Assembly: GCF_047496725.1 (NCBI RefSeq)
Contig: NC_132976.1
Location: 5,936,001-6,000,000, forward strand
Direction of reading: 5' to 3'
Origin: Anoplolepis gracilipes
Lineage: Eukaryota > Arthropoda > Insecta > Hymenoptera > Formicidae
DNA length: 64,000 bases
Positions within the stretch are counted from its first letter, which is position 1. The number at the start of each line of letters is the position of its first letter. Below, piece after piece: positions 41,206 to 55,048 of the stretch. The translations under genes and the position numbers were made by a program. Under the pieces are notes generated by a model that searched no databases, was not told the origin of the DNA, and worked only from the letters and a program-made list of their open reading frames with translations.

Positions 41206-41977
41206 TTTCGGTAATTATTGACGCACACGAGGACGTGAATTTTTTTTTCAGCATTAAATATGGGTTTTGCAGAATAATGAAATAAGAGAAATAAAATGTT
41301 GGCCTTTTCCTCTTCATGCGTTTTCATTGTAGTTTAAATCGCCAAAACTCTCTCTTAATCATTTGTAGCGACTGTTTTGAAAACTTAGTCGCCGACTTTG
41401 TCCACTGTACAATATAGTCTTTGAGACACCGCGCGAGGTGCTCGTAAGGGGTGTTGAAAAAAAGAAGAGACGACCGCGGGAGAGCGAGTCGAGTCGGCGC
41501 GAGACAGGACGATAAATATCTTTATGCGCTGCACGTTGCAAGCGCGCACGACATTGTGGGCAATGGTCGTAAACCGACATGTTCGTGCTCCCCCTACGCG
41601 CTATCGCGTCGCGCTCCCCCTTGACCCCTTTCGTGTACCCGATGCCAGATTATACGCCCTGGACCGCGGCACACCGACAACTTCATCCGCAGGGCGTCTC
41701 TGATTTATCCTTATTAATAAAACTTTAAAGTCCTGTTAACATGTGCCGGAGGGGCAGGAAGGGCAGAGACGAAGTTGCCCGCGAAAACGCACGAGAGAGG
41801 GTGAGAGAGAATTCGTCGCGACAGCGAAACTATTGCTGCACTCGAAATTGTGAATAATAAAACAATGGAAATTTAAATACATATTTATCGACGTGTTTAT
41901 TTTCAAAATTAATAATGTCTTGTGATGAAAAAAATTGGTAAACAAAATTTTAAAAAGAGTAAAAAATATATGTATAC

Positions 41978-42001
41978 ATATATATATATATATATATATA
42001 T
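41978..42001. repeat. (AT)12 microsatellite
   Basis: Short AT run with related TATGTATACA sequence on its left. Confidence 0.9.
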
Positions 42002-43500
42002 GTGTATTTAGATATTCTCTTCTTCTACATGTGTATCATATTTAAAATGTCAGCTTGATACATATATTTATTTTATAAGAGATTGTGCGTGTGATAAATT
42101 AATTATTATCTGTTATAATTATTGTCAACAATGTTTTAACATACGCATATATTACAGCTCGATAATGAGTGTCATATTGCAGTCAATATCACGTTTTTTA
42201 AAACGTGCCAAGTGGAATATAAAAACGCGAGAGAGGCATATATGGACGCGGGGGGAACGTCGCAATCGCGAGACAATATCGATTCTCCGATCGCACGGGC
42301 CCAAAGTTTCTCAGTCCGGTCCGTATTACGACCACACATCTGGGCGCAGCAGGGTGCACGATGCAACGCCGGGGGGATGCGTTGCAGAGGGGGAGCGGCG
42401 CGGGCGGGTGAGCAGCTTCTTTCCCTCTCCGCACGAGAGATATCAGGCATTATTAAAAGTACATAAACACCGCGAGGTAAAACGCGAGTTATGAGCCGGT
42501 CTGGCTGTGAATTAAGGTGGGGCGACGACGGAACGATGAGAGGACGAGATAAAGAGAGCTATCGGGGCTTCACCACCTACCTATGTCGAACGCGAGGCCT
42601 CTAGTGTCTTCTCTCTTTTTCTTCCTTTTCTTCTCCGTCACTCAACCTCTTCGTTCACCTTTCTTTTACATACTGTTCGCGCGTTCTGGTCCCGGGGGAA
42701 TTATGTCATTTTCTTCGCACTCGACTCTGTTGCTTGCTTGCTTGCTCAACGTCTTTATTACTTGGGAGTATATTTTTTCTGTATTAACTGAAAAATGTAA
42801 TACGTTCCATCACATACTTAATATATAGATATCAATTTTATTAATGACGATTAATCGATATAATGAAAGTATTCACATTCACTTTATGTTTTCATATTAT
42901 AATAATGTGTTTAATTAATGTAATTATATATAATAGTGTATTAAATAATGATTATAATAACGTGTTTAAAGAATAGTAGTAGACTTGCTCGGCAAGTTTT
43001 AAAATGTATTTCACTTCTTCAAATTTATAAATCATAATTACATATTTTTTAATATCGTTATATAATAACATATATTACATATTTATAAGATAGATCAAAC
43101 TTATTGTCTTGCAAGATTTATAAATTTTCTCTATACATTGTATATATTCTATGTTATTTATTATGATTTAATTTTAGAATCTTGTATTCTTAACTCTAAC
43201 AATAAGTTCGATGCGATCACGAAACGAACATAAATCAGATCGCATGTCTCCATAAATAGATATTGGTTTCCGAAGCGGAAAAGTATAAAAGGATCCGGCA
43301 ATTTATCGATCGTTTCCGTTATCATCTTCCAGAGCACGATGAGTCGATATATTCGTTGTGTAACATTTATTAACGCGAGTACAATCGATCGATAGTTATA
43401 TACGTATGTCCTTACGTGGGGTATCCGAAAGATGCCGGATCTTAATGAAGTCGTTTTGGTGAACGGGCCCACCGCGGTCGTCCCATCGGTGGCAGAAGGG

Positions 43501-43516
43501 AAGAGATCGATCTCTT
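43501..43516. repeat. Perfect 16-bp palindrome
   Basis: AAGAGATCGATCTCTT reads the same on both strands. It lies in a cluster of GATCGAT-type palindromes (43500-43572) next to a long CT microsatellite. Confidence 0.75.
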
Positions 43517-43647
43517 ATCGACAAGACTCAATCTGAGATCGGTTCGCGTTTAGACTCGCGATCGATTATCGATCCTCCGTGGACTTTGTTTTGCTGGTAC
43601 TTGGATGTAATTCACGATCCTCCTGCTCGTCTTTTATTTTCTCTCTG

Positions 43648-43654
<7 letters not shown>

Positions 43655-43694
<40 letters not shown>
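43655..43694. repeat. (CT)20 microsatellite
   Basis: Pure CT run preceded by two CTGT interruptions from 43641. Confidence 0.95.
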
Positions 43695-43698
<4 letters not shown>

Positions 43699-46025
43699 CT
43701 ACCGCGTTCGATCACATTTGGTTGTCTTTCGGATTAAGACATGCACCCCTGCGGATCGCGGAGACGATGAACGAATCCGATAGCGGCTCTCCAGGATCGT
43801 CATTAACCATTTACCAGCTATGACCCGACGTCATGACGATGCGAGACGATAGTATCCGGTGAATATGGATTGATATATACAAGAATAATTACAATGAGTA
43901 CTTCCATATGTGACGAATGCATGGGGACAATGTCGACAATAATGTCTTTGAATTCTTACTCTTCTTGACATCGAATATTTATTGTGATTTTTATGATTTA
44001 TCTGCAAAAAAATGAAGAATTTTTATATATGTTGCAAATGGCTTATAAAAAAAATATAATGATAACATATTCACAATTATAAAACATACAATTTTGATAT
44101 TACAAAAAATAATGTTTAATACTTCACACAAACAAAAAGAGTGTTTATTACATACTACATGAATTATTATTCCACATATCATTCCGATATGAAAACAACA
44201 ACAACAACCGTTCCAGGTGACAGTTCAATCCCGCGAAATGCGATATTAATTAGCCTCTTTATCTCGTTTCTTAAACGGCCGTTCATGGGGGTCAACAAGG
44301 GAGGAGCGCGGCATGTTCTGCACTTGTCCCCGTCGTTCTCTCGCTCATGTCGCGCGTCCACCCACGATGGCCGCGATATGGATGCGAGCATTTAGCCGGC
44401 GGGAGACACGGCACAGGAAGGTCCTGAATCATCGCGCTCCTCCGGAACGACCGCGTCGCTATTACACGCACGGACAGTAACATAATGTGACCGTACACAT
44501 GCACGCACATAGTCACCCACCGCCCACGTGGTGGAACCATCTCACCGTCGTAACGTGGTCCACCGTGGGTGAAAGTTGATCGAGTGATCGTAAGTCCCGC
44601 CCGAGCGACATAATTCCTTACATTCATTATAACCTGCTGTTAATTAATGAATATTTTGAGAAATGCTCCCTTGTCATCTCTATATCTGCTTATTGAATTT
44701 TCAAATTCCTTTTATTCCATTCTTTAATTTTTTTCGATTATTTGTCAAAGACATATTTAATATTTACATATTAAATATTTACATTTAACATTTATATCTA
44801 AATATTTTGCATTAATTATAATATATAGCTTATTATATTACTTACATTTTTTATAGCATGATATATGTACTGGAGGTTTATTCTTGCGAAATTATTTTAT
44901 ATCTACTCTGCTTTCGAGATTTTGAACTATATTAATATTTTTTTAAACTTAACTAAATTTATAATGAAAGATCCCTAGATATTTTTTAGCAATTTTTCAT
45001 TGAAGATTGATTAAAAATATAACATAACACAATTTTTGTTGTTATTTCAAGTAATAAAAATTGGAAATTAAATTCCATATAGTTGATTGTATCATAAAAT
45101 CGCTTAGAAGATTTCAGAGAAATCAAAAGAACTTTATCTAGATATAACTTTAAGCTAGAGAAAGCGAAAGAGCGGAAGAAGTCCGAAGTATGGAAATAGC
45201 GAAAGGTTATTTGGATATGGAATTGGCGCTAATTAACCGCAGACCAGCAGGTTCGCGCTGACGTATGATAATACTAGTACGATAACTCATGATATTTCCT
45301 TAACTATTCGTTGAGTGGATTATTTTATAGTCGGACCGATCGGCTCGAGTCTTGGAATCTTGGGATATTTATTACGGTGTCGATGTACGTATGATAGAGT
45401 CTGCTCTCAGAGATCAAGATGTTACTTCGGGAACGAATCGTTGGTATGTTTCATTAATTACGAAGATAGGAAATCATCATTGAATTTAATCATCGCGATG
45501 GTTATCGTAGTTTGAAGAGTACAACCTTAGAATTTTATTAATTTATCTGCAAATAAATATTTTATCTTCAATTTGCAAAATTTGTCATTTTTTAAAATTA
45601 TATGTACATCTATATGTTTTTTTTAATATCTTGAAATTTATTACAGCTGCAATTATAATTGCAAAAAAGAACACCGGAGATATTTTATCTCCGTCCAAAA
45701 TTTATTAGATTTCTTGTAATATCGAAATTCATCTAACAATTATGCTAATTGAAATACGATGTAAATTATTTTTTTCCTATATATACATAGGTATTAAATT
45801 TTCAATAATACTACATTGAAACATTGTCGCAACCTAGGATTTTTCTTCCTCATTCTGTCGTTCTTATGCAGGTTTGTCTTTTCTTTCCATTCATCATCGA
45901 GCACAATGACGTATCGCCGATGCGTGTTAAGTGAGCGGTTAGTTAGCCGCGGCAATTAGCATCAGTGTCGCCGGATGGTTGCTATTGCTCCTGTCGTTGT
46001 TGCTGTTGCCATCGCTGATGCTTCT

Positions 46026-46054
46026 CAGTCGAGCGTGTCCGGCACGCTCGACTG
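46026..46054. repeat. Perfect 12-bp stem hairpin, GC-rich, 5-nt loop
   Basis: CAGTCGAGCGTG (46026-46037) and its exact reverse complement (46043-46054) flank TCCGG. It sits in an intergenic stretch near a CTG/TTG-rich segment. It might bind a dimeric factor or extrude as a cruciform; no function can be assigned. Confidence 0.8.
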
Positions 46055-46854
46055 CCCGGGAAAACGGCTTTAAAGACTGCTAAACTGTATGTCAATAACC
46101 GATCGCAGATGATGTTGTTGCACACGCGACTCGCCCGTGATTGAACTGTCCGAAGTTCAATGGAATCATCTCTGAATTCTTTCGGTGAACAGGGAAAAAT
46201 ATTTAATCGTGGCAATTGAAAATATCATTTACGCAAACATTTAATTGAAATGGTACAAATATATAAATAATATAACCAAGAAGTCTTTTATATGTTTTAA
46301 ATATTAAGTAGAGTTATTACTTGATATTTAAAAATTGAGCCGTTAATTCTGCATTTAATAATTTTTGTAATCTCAACTTAATTCTATCCGCTTAATCGTA
46401 TTGAATTAACTTCCAGCGGATTCGGGGTATCTCGCGTTAGTATGCAAATTACAAATCGTCGTCGTTCGTAAATTTTTTCCCTGTCGCGATTGTAATATTA
46501 TAAATTCATTTGCGTTCACGCCCTCATCTCGCTGCCTGCCCTTCGTCGGATGTGAAACGACTCGACCTGAGGCTAGGGGGAAGGACCAATCGGGTCCGCC
46601 ACGAGGCCGGAACGGAGGCGAGGAAAAAATCTCTTGTGGTCGCAAAACAAAATGTCACGTAATTATCGCGGTAGGTGTTCCATCGTGCCCTTCCCCGCCT
46701 CTCCCTCCAGTCTTTCCCTGTTCTTTTCTTACGGATGACCTTCCGCAAGACCCGGTGTTGAACAAAAAGCACAACGAAAAACTATTGGGGGAGATCGTAA
46801 AATGAACGTTTATGAGCACCAATGCATCCGAAAGAAGAGGAAAAGAAAGGAAAC

Positions 46855-46858
<4 letters not shown>

Positions 46859-46912
<54 letters not shown>
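46859..46912. repeat. (AG)27 microsatellite
   Basis: Uninterrupted AG run inside a purine-rich stretch that begins near 46830. Confidence 0.95.
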
Positions 46913-46917
<5 letters not shown>

Positions 46918-47420
46918 GGGCGTTTCCACCGGCTGCTATAATAATAAACATTGTCTATCGGTCAGCTAGAGGTGCAGAGGAAGCACCTGCGGTTTCTCGA
47001 TGCGACGGTACTCTTATCGATACGTCGTTCCAACTACTGCCGCCTTGCATCGTGGAATACTACCTGAAATTTCATGGTTAATTCTAAACGACACGAAAAC
47101 AGGACGGATGCTTCTTAATTTAATGTTTAAGAAATCTTTTTTTATGTTAAATATAATGTTATGGAAAATTAATAACAGAGAGTATTATTATTACTTTTAT
47201 ATGCAATTGAATTTAATGCTGAGGATAAAAATAACTTTAAATTATTAACATATTTCCGATTTATTTTAACATTGTGAATTATTGGTATTTTATGCGCATA
47301 CACAAGAGACGGAATATTTGTTAGGAAGCATAAAAAGAGGCAAGATTATCGGAATAATTACCAAAGATATTTTGAGATCCGTTCTTACGTCGCGTGCGCA
47401 ATGCAAGATCAGACGGATAT

Positions 47421-47536
47421 AAGAAAAAAGAAAAAAAAGAAACGACATTGAGAGAAGAATGGAAAAGGAAAAAACAAGACTAACGAGAAGAAGAGGGAGA
47501 AGGAGAAGAAAGGTGAATGGGAATAGAGCGAAGGGG
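47421..47536 (+). repeat. Purine-rich tract of about 115 nt
   Basis: Mainly A and G on the + strand with few pyrimidine interruptions, leading into a CpG-rich island. Confidence 0.75.
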
Positions 47537-50500
47537 GCCGGATGGCGAGCTCTCTAACGTTCGGACACCGTTAAATTATCGTTATTGATTCGTAATTATC
47601 GGGAAATAACTCAATAAAGGGCCAGTGGATTATGGTGCGAGCCATCAATAAAATATCAATTTCGATAATGGCCGCCGGACCAGAGGATCACGCGAGGCCG
47701 AACGAGAAGGGCGAGAGGCAGGAGAGAGAGAAAGAGAGAGAAAGAGAGAACCGTAGGGCGATTTTGACGCCTCTCTTTCGCGGCGGCCTTGCCGCGTAAT
47801 TACGAGCCTCGCGGAACACGGCGGTGGGTCCAACCAGGCCCTTAAGGTTTGCCCTGTCTCTCGCTTCTTCTTCTCACCTCTCCTTCCTTCTCCTCTTCTT
47901 CTTCAATCATCCTCTTGCTTCTCGAGGCGTTCATGCGTTATCAGTATGCGCACAGCCCCTTCCTTCCTCCAGGTATATTTTCAGAAAATTGACAAAATTA
48001 TCTTCATTAAACATTTTTTTTCATTATAAATTTATCTTTTCATTAAATTGTTTTATCTACTATTGCTGCATCCTTTTTTCGAATTATCTTTTAGTTATTA
48101 ATTGAAAAAAGATTTATATTTATTTTATTATACATTATATATTATATTACATACATACATTACATACATTTAATATATGTGATTATTGTGATGCATAACA
48201 TTCACGCAAAGTAAAAAGATGAAGAAGGATAAATAAAAAAATGAAGATAATACAGAGATTTCATAAATCTCACTTTCAGTATAAAAATTTTTCAACAACC
48301 TGGTCGGACATAGTTACTGATACAAATGTAATCATCAATCTCAGTGTCATGTTCCATTGTTGAACGGTGAAGATTCGAAAGATTCTCCTCTAATCTCACG
48401 GTGATCCGGAAATTATCACACACACGTAGGTCCCGATTTTTTTCGAGCCAGTTACTGATGTATAGGGAGTGACTGGTCAATCTTGTTCAGGGATAAAAGC
48501 GGTCGATTATCCTTTGACATTCTTTCGCGGATGCAACGGGTTATTCGTTTCGTATTGAGAGAACTTGCTTCCGAAAAGACGTATCCAAATCTTTCTTCGT
48601 CCCGATTAGTTATAAGATGCCTTTGTAAACTGCCATGCATCTACGTAATAATATTAAAATGTACATTGAAAAATCTCTATATCAAACTCTATTCTAAATG
48701 TTTTACATCTGTAAGAAAGAAGTTAAAGAAGCAAGGTTAATGATTACAAACGATCGGCTTGATAAAAAGAAGATAATGACAATAATCAATAATATTGTAC
48801 ATTGCAAAACACGATCGTGCTATGCTTGTTACATGTCGATACATCTAATTGCGCACTCATGGGACGATTACACGATCCTGTCCGTAGAAATGATGCTGCG
48901 AAAAACGCAGTCGCTCATTACGGATAAACGTTGCGTCGCGGCGCGCGTAAAAGTGATAACAATAATTGCGAATAGATTGCACGCCGTTATACCCGTTACT
49001 TATCTCCGTTTCTGTTGCGCTCATTCAATCCGATAGCATCGAGACGCTCGGTGATTCAAGGACATCGTGGTTACACGCAACTCACACAACGCGAAGTAAT
49101 ACACACTCTGGTGACTATGAAGGTAGGATGGTAGATTTTACGAAATATGTAAGTCTAAATCATTAACCGTGCGCTTCCGGTGAAATCGACGGTAAATTCC
49201 TCTGTTCCTTTAGCTCTTCGCCTGAATGATACCGGAGTATCTCGAGACAGACGCACTCAGAATTCCCGGGCGTTCACGAAGGGCGTTAGTCCGCGTACAT
49301 AAATTACGAGCGTAATCTCTGGCCCAAAGCATAAAGAGAGAAATCAAGAGAGATAGAGACGCACGGGACCAGCAACGTCGTAGCGACGGCGATATGGGTG
49401 TTTCTACGGGCCGATGGCTTCCTGGAGAGAGAGTTGCTACTCATGCCGCGTAATGCAACCGTGCGTGGTAATTTTTCGTTGCCCGCGACGCTGAGTCTCA
49501 TCTTCTAATCCACGACAGTTGCAGCATGCCACCTGTTGGAACATTCATTGGCGACGGAACCGTTCGATTAAAGATACGGTTGAATACCATGGCGACTTGT
49601 AATTCGACAAAATGCTTGAGATTTCTGATGGAAAATTTTATATTGATTTAGCTTATGATATTTATTTTACGCGATTTGTAGAGAATAATAAAAAATTAAT
49701 CTCTAGAAATAAATGTAAAGAAGATGATTATGATTCAGAATCATATGTAATAACTTTTTTTTTGTTGAAGTTTATAAAGGGAGATTAGCATAGAATGAGT
49801 CAGTATGGAAAAGCGAGAATGAACGACTACGACTAAAGTTACTGATCCGAGTAGCGTATGGTAATTTATCAGGAATTGGTCCTCTTCTTCTTCTTCGGTA
49901 GACATTGACAGAAGAATGAATCGAGTCCTCGAATGGCCAGGTGGTCCATTGCCAGCACATGCAACTGAGTGCACCCGATTCTGTTTCGAAGCTTAGCCTT
50001 TCGGAAATCATTAAGTCAAGTGAAGATTACGGAATAATTTTTTCACGCGCAAACGATTATTTTTATGCTTGAGTGCGTTAGTTGACAAGTGAAATGTTTT
50101 TATTTTAGATTAAAACAAAATTATTCGTTGTTATTATTAATTATAATAATCGTATTTATATTCCTTTAACTAAGGAATAGTGTACTCATTGAGAGATGTA
50201 AAATCTTATTAAACGATATATCAACATTTTAATAAGACATACATATGTCTAAAATTAAAATTGCGATATTAGTAACAGTAAACCTACTTTACATTTCAAA
50301 ATGTTAATTAGCGACAACGAGAAGATAGGAAAGTTGTTACACATTTAATGCGTATATTTTCTCGTTTTTTATCACAAATGCGTCACTTTTATCCTCGCAT
50401 TAACTGATTATCGTGTCTGTTCAAAGGCTCACACCGGATAAAGCAAATACGATGATGCGGAGCGAATCGATAATCCTCGCGAGAGAAACAGCGAACTCTA

Positions 50501-51122
50501 AATCGGGCAGAAAAAGTCGTATATCGACGAATCACGACGTGGCCCACCATCGGCGACGGTAAGCGCGTCTTTGTTTTGACGCCTCGATAAATTCTGCTCG
50601 ACCGGACGCGAGATATTTCCAATATCATAAAACCATTAATTATCATCCTGGTCTTGGTGTCGGTCCGTCGGATCTTTCCGCCCCCTCCGGCTACTTAGGT
50701 GGCCGCCGGCGCCTGCCTGATGTATTTCAGTGTTTTTGTTCGGCATTAATAACGACGTCGCTCCTCTCTCTTCGGCGTGTCTTAAATAAAAAGACGCGTT
50801 GTTTCCATCACACAGGTATATATCTCTGATCGACCTCTTTCTTTCTCCACGAGAGTTGATGCGGGATCTGGTGACCGTTATAATTTTCGAAGGAACTAAT
50901 TTTCGAAACCGTGGTCGCGCGAAAATCAATCCCAAGTCGCTCATTATATGTAATAGTCGTCGAAGGGGCTCGCTAATAAAATCATGTCGAACCATCATCT
51001 CGAAAGACATAATTCGTAGGCCAATAAAAGTCCGTAATTACGCTATCAAAGGGACGCAACGGCGAAATTTGAGGTCGGTGGTTATATACGAGCAAGTTTC
51101 AACGAGCGCCCAGCTCTTTCTC

Positions 51123-51125
<3 letters not shown>

Positions 51126-51173
<48 letters not shown>
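51126..51173. repeat. (CT)24 microsatellite
   Basis: Uninterrupted CT run at the border between a CpG-rich segment and an AT-rich segment. Confidence 0.95.
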
Positions 51174-51176
<3 letters not shown>

Positions 51177-52138
51177 ATTTTAAGTAAATTTAATTTGCAA
51201 TAATATATATTCGAATTAATACAAGTCTGTAATTATCTCTTCTTATATAACGCATAGCATTTAAAAACAGACTTTTTTTATTATTATAATATACACAGTT
51301 ATAACATTCGATAATATACAATATTATCATTATATTAAACATAGATTTAATATAAAATATTATAATATGTTAACTAAATACTTAATAAATATTTAATAAA
51401 TAAATAAATAGATATATACATATATAAAGTTATTTTTAATAATTATTTAATAAATATATTAAATTTCTTTTTATATAAAAAATTTGAAATTTCTAAAAAT
51501 TGGATTCAGGCCTCAATGACTTTCACCGTCTGGGAATCGATGCGAGTCTGTCGGAGATGAGTGTCGCGAGAGTCGCGAAAAAGAAGTGTAGAAAAACGAC
51601 GGACTTGCCGAGCTGAGAACAGAGTAGAACATTGTGTGTGTTTTTCGAATTAAAGGGAGGCCAATTGTTGATTTTCCCAGACGGCATCTCAGTAATTCGC
51701 TACGCCACTCACGGCGTCATCTACGCTTCTCGATCTTACGAAAGGGGACACGGTCACTGGACACGTATTACGCGCCCTGATCCTCTTCTGCCTCGCCTTC
51801 TTCCTCGTTCTCACCTCCGCGTTCTCCGCTGTTCATCCACCATCGCGTCGCAGACTCTCTGTCTCTATCTTCAGAGAATTAAGTCATTCATTCCGCGCCG
51901 GGCCAGAAAAAAGTAATGAAGCTCTCGTAGGATCCACGAACATGTATTGCCCTCCGGACCCGTAACGAACGCGATACGTAAATCTACCCGGTGGTACCCA
52001 AAGGATTATCCACGGAATCGCCCAGGGTGGTCCGTTGTGTTTTTCAATGACTTACTTACTTGCTACGACCGTCATGGATGAAAGAGCGAGAATAGCAGAG
52101 TTTTTTGCAAGAAGCGAGATTATTGTCTCTTTAGACGT

Positions 52139-52316
52139 GCTTTGCAAAACACATTTTTCTTTCGCAGACATTTTTCTTCTCCTAGAGAGTCTTTTTCTCA
52201 TAGACATTCTTCTTTGCATACACATTTATCTTTATAGACATATGTCTTCTTGTAGACATTTTTCTTCTAAATTAAATTCTCATTGGAGTACTTTACAAAA
52301 TACATTTTTCTTTTCA
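52139..52316 (+). repeat. Degenerate minisatellite built on an AGACATTTTTCTTC-like unit
   Basis: Imperfect copies of a roughly 20-25-bp unit around AGACATTTTTCTTC recur at about 52166, 52201, 52236 and 52253. The block is flanked on both sides by related 22-base sequences (TTTGCAAAACACATTTTTCT at 52141 and TTTACAAAATACATTTTTCT near 52292). The + strand is pyrimidine-rich. The copies have drifted, so it is old. Confidence 0.6.
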
Positions 52317-55048
52317 TAATAATTATCCTTATAATTAGCATGAAACATTCAAGCAGCACAATAATATTCAAAGAAGTAGAAGTCAAACAAAACGTGTCAT
52401 TGAATCGTGTTTACAATTAGTACAAGATATTACCAGTCTTTCTATTTATAGCTCAATTTATCATTGTCGGAGCTTCTTTCAATAAATATCGATTGGTTAT
52501 GTATTGGTTAATTATATTATCTACTTCTTTATTATTTAAATATTCAATGTCGTAATTTATATTTATGTAATTAATTTACGAATAAAAATAGACTTTAAAC
52601 TTTTAAATAAAAGTTTTTAGAGAAACACAGGACACTTTTTACAGCATTCTATTCAAGCGATATTTTTAAACATTAAAATATCAGAGCTATTATTCACACA
52701 GAACCAGAGAAAACGATTAAACGTATTGAATCAAGCTCGAGATCCTCTCTGCAGGTACTAGTAAATTATTCAGATATTTTTTAATACTCTTCGACATTTA
52801 ATCCGCTAATAATTTCATCGAACCCTGCATGAGACAACTGAAAATGCCTAGATACTGACAGCAATTGAGACAAAGAAAGAAGGAAATAAAGAAGAACTTC
52901 TCTCGAAAGTTAAGAGAACAGAAGGCCAAAGAATACGAAAGGAATCCGGGTGTCGACTGACACATTGGTACACGTTGATTCCAGGCAGCAACCGTATCGC
53001 GATTTCGTTCCCACAGTCGTCGGAGACGCGGATTCCGCCGGAGATTCCCTTTGCCCCGGTTTCGCGGAGGTGGACAGCCGGAGAAGGAACGATCGAGGGA
53101 ACGAAAGGAAGCCAGAATGAAGGTAGGAGAAGCGCTCTCTTCGTCGGGATGTGCCCTATAACATGCCAAAACGCCGATAATTCGACGGTGTGGTCCCGAA
53201 CGTTAGCCAATATCCTTTCCCACGGATGGCCACGACGACGTGCCCCAGGTCCCGCCAAAGGGGATTCCAGCCATTCCTGTATCCCGACGACGACGTGGAC
53301 GACGAGAACGATGACGGCAAGCAGGATGGGCCACCTTCGGCTCGATCGCAAAAACGATAAATTAGTTGATTTACGCGCACATATTATTTTTTTTATCGAG
53401 AATCATTTCAAGAAGAGCGAAAGATATCATGGAGCGAGAGACACCAAATCCTGAACTGCGTCGGACGATTCTCCTTCGATTTCTTCATGGCATTTTTCTT
53501 ACAATGTACATATTTGTTTGAGTTTTTTCCTTAAATATCTATAGTATTTATTCTCTCAATTGTTTATTTGGATGAATTCTTAACGATTATTAATTTATAA
53601 ATATAAATATATCAATTCTTTCATTATTATTAAATTTTATATATATATAAATTAATATTTATTAACTTATATATTTTTTCTTACTAATTAAATAAATTTA
53701 TTAGTTTTTATTATTAGCTGAGAAATGAAATCATGATTATATATGGAGGATACTTAAATTTAATCTCTTGAATTAAAGTATTATAAAATAATAATAGCTT
53801 CTAATTATATTTAAAAACATTAAACTAAATTGCACTGTTATTGCATGCACTCAACTTAAACTACGTTGCCAGTACGGATCCAAAAATGGATGAAAGATTA
53901 AATGTGGTTTTTTTTTTTCTTGGGCAAGTCTTGCAGGCAATAATGATCCAGAACAGGAAATCTTTTATATATATCAGCGCCTGTATCCGACTTGCGCTTT
54001 GAGAATACGAAATGCACAGCACGGGAACGACAATCGAGTGCCTCTGCGTGTGGAGTGGCTCCTCGTGAAGAGGAGAGGCCATCAGGATGCCACGCGCGTG
54101 TGTTCGTGCACGACACGCCGCGTGTCGTTCCGTCCGCCTGGCTACCCCGATTTTATCGTTCCGGGGGCTCTTATAACCTCTAAATGTTTTCGTCGCCTCT
54201 ATCAGATCGTCGGGGACAGAGATCGCTCTTCTCTTCGCTGGCGAGGGAACCATGCGAAAGATTGAAATGCGATAAAGCGGCGAAAAGAGCGCCGATAGAA
54301 GGTGTCGATGGCGCGATGACACATTTTATTTCCATTTAACTGGAATTAGCATTCAAATTTTTGCGATCTATTTACGGAACAATTTAACTTTATAACAAAT
54401 TCTTTATTAATTTAGTCACCTTCTTTTCCTGTAAAAAAATTTTGCAGAAAAGCATTTTGGAAGAATTGAATTTATCATTTATTGAAGTTTTAAGATATAA
54501 AAATGTCATTTTTTTTTCGCGAATGAAAAGATAGAAATTTATTACACGTATCGGAATATATGGAATCCGCTGGTTCGTGAGCAGGACACGCGGAACGAAA
54601 TTGGCACGTGCTGCTTTCTGCGTTCATCAGGACTCAAGAACCACGGAAGAATCCTTCAACGGCGTGTCGTATTTATACGTCCGACTACTCTCCACCTACA
54701 TTTGCTTCATTAAGTCGACGTCCCTACCAAGAATCTCGGCAGGATCGTCGGGATCCAGGATTACATTCCGCGGACTGAGACGAAACCGCACGCGTGACGG
54801 TATGCGTAATAATAGTAAAACTGAATGAATCCCCAGCTCGTCTCGCCTCCGGGACGCGCTCGTGCTTTTTGAGAATGCGCGGAGGTCAAGAGGAAGGAGG
54901 TGGAGAAGGAGGGTTGGTGGTTGCCGTTCAACGTCGAGCGTCGAGCTGGTTCAGGGTAAAAACCCGAAGGGCGAGGAAGGGAGAGGCTGGAAAGGCTGCT
55001 GGTGTCCGTTGGTTGAGGTGGGGGACCGAGAGGGTGGGTGGGTCAAGT

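Larger units (their letters stand above)
32249..41999. other. Gene-free interval between Wnt6 and Wnt1, left part (includes Wnt6 3' UTR)
   Basis: Holds the Wnt6 3' UTR and no supported gene. Most is AT-rich. CpG-dense islands lie near 35790-36260, 36600-37060, 37790-38480 and 41380-41720. Small perfect hairpins at 33975-34000 and 41181-41205, a 21-bp tandem duplication, CATGG pentamers, a 29-T tract and a purine-rich tract (39580-39634) are the only distinct objects. Open frames up to 181 codons (35778-36323, - strand) are confined to islands and resemble no family. Confidence 0.75.

Noticed and set aside
43161..43472. 103-codon - strand frame with fairly normal composition
   Set aside because: No family resemblance, no splice partners, no start context. 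Kept out for lack of support.
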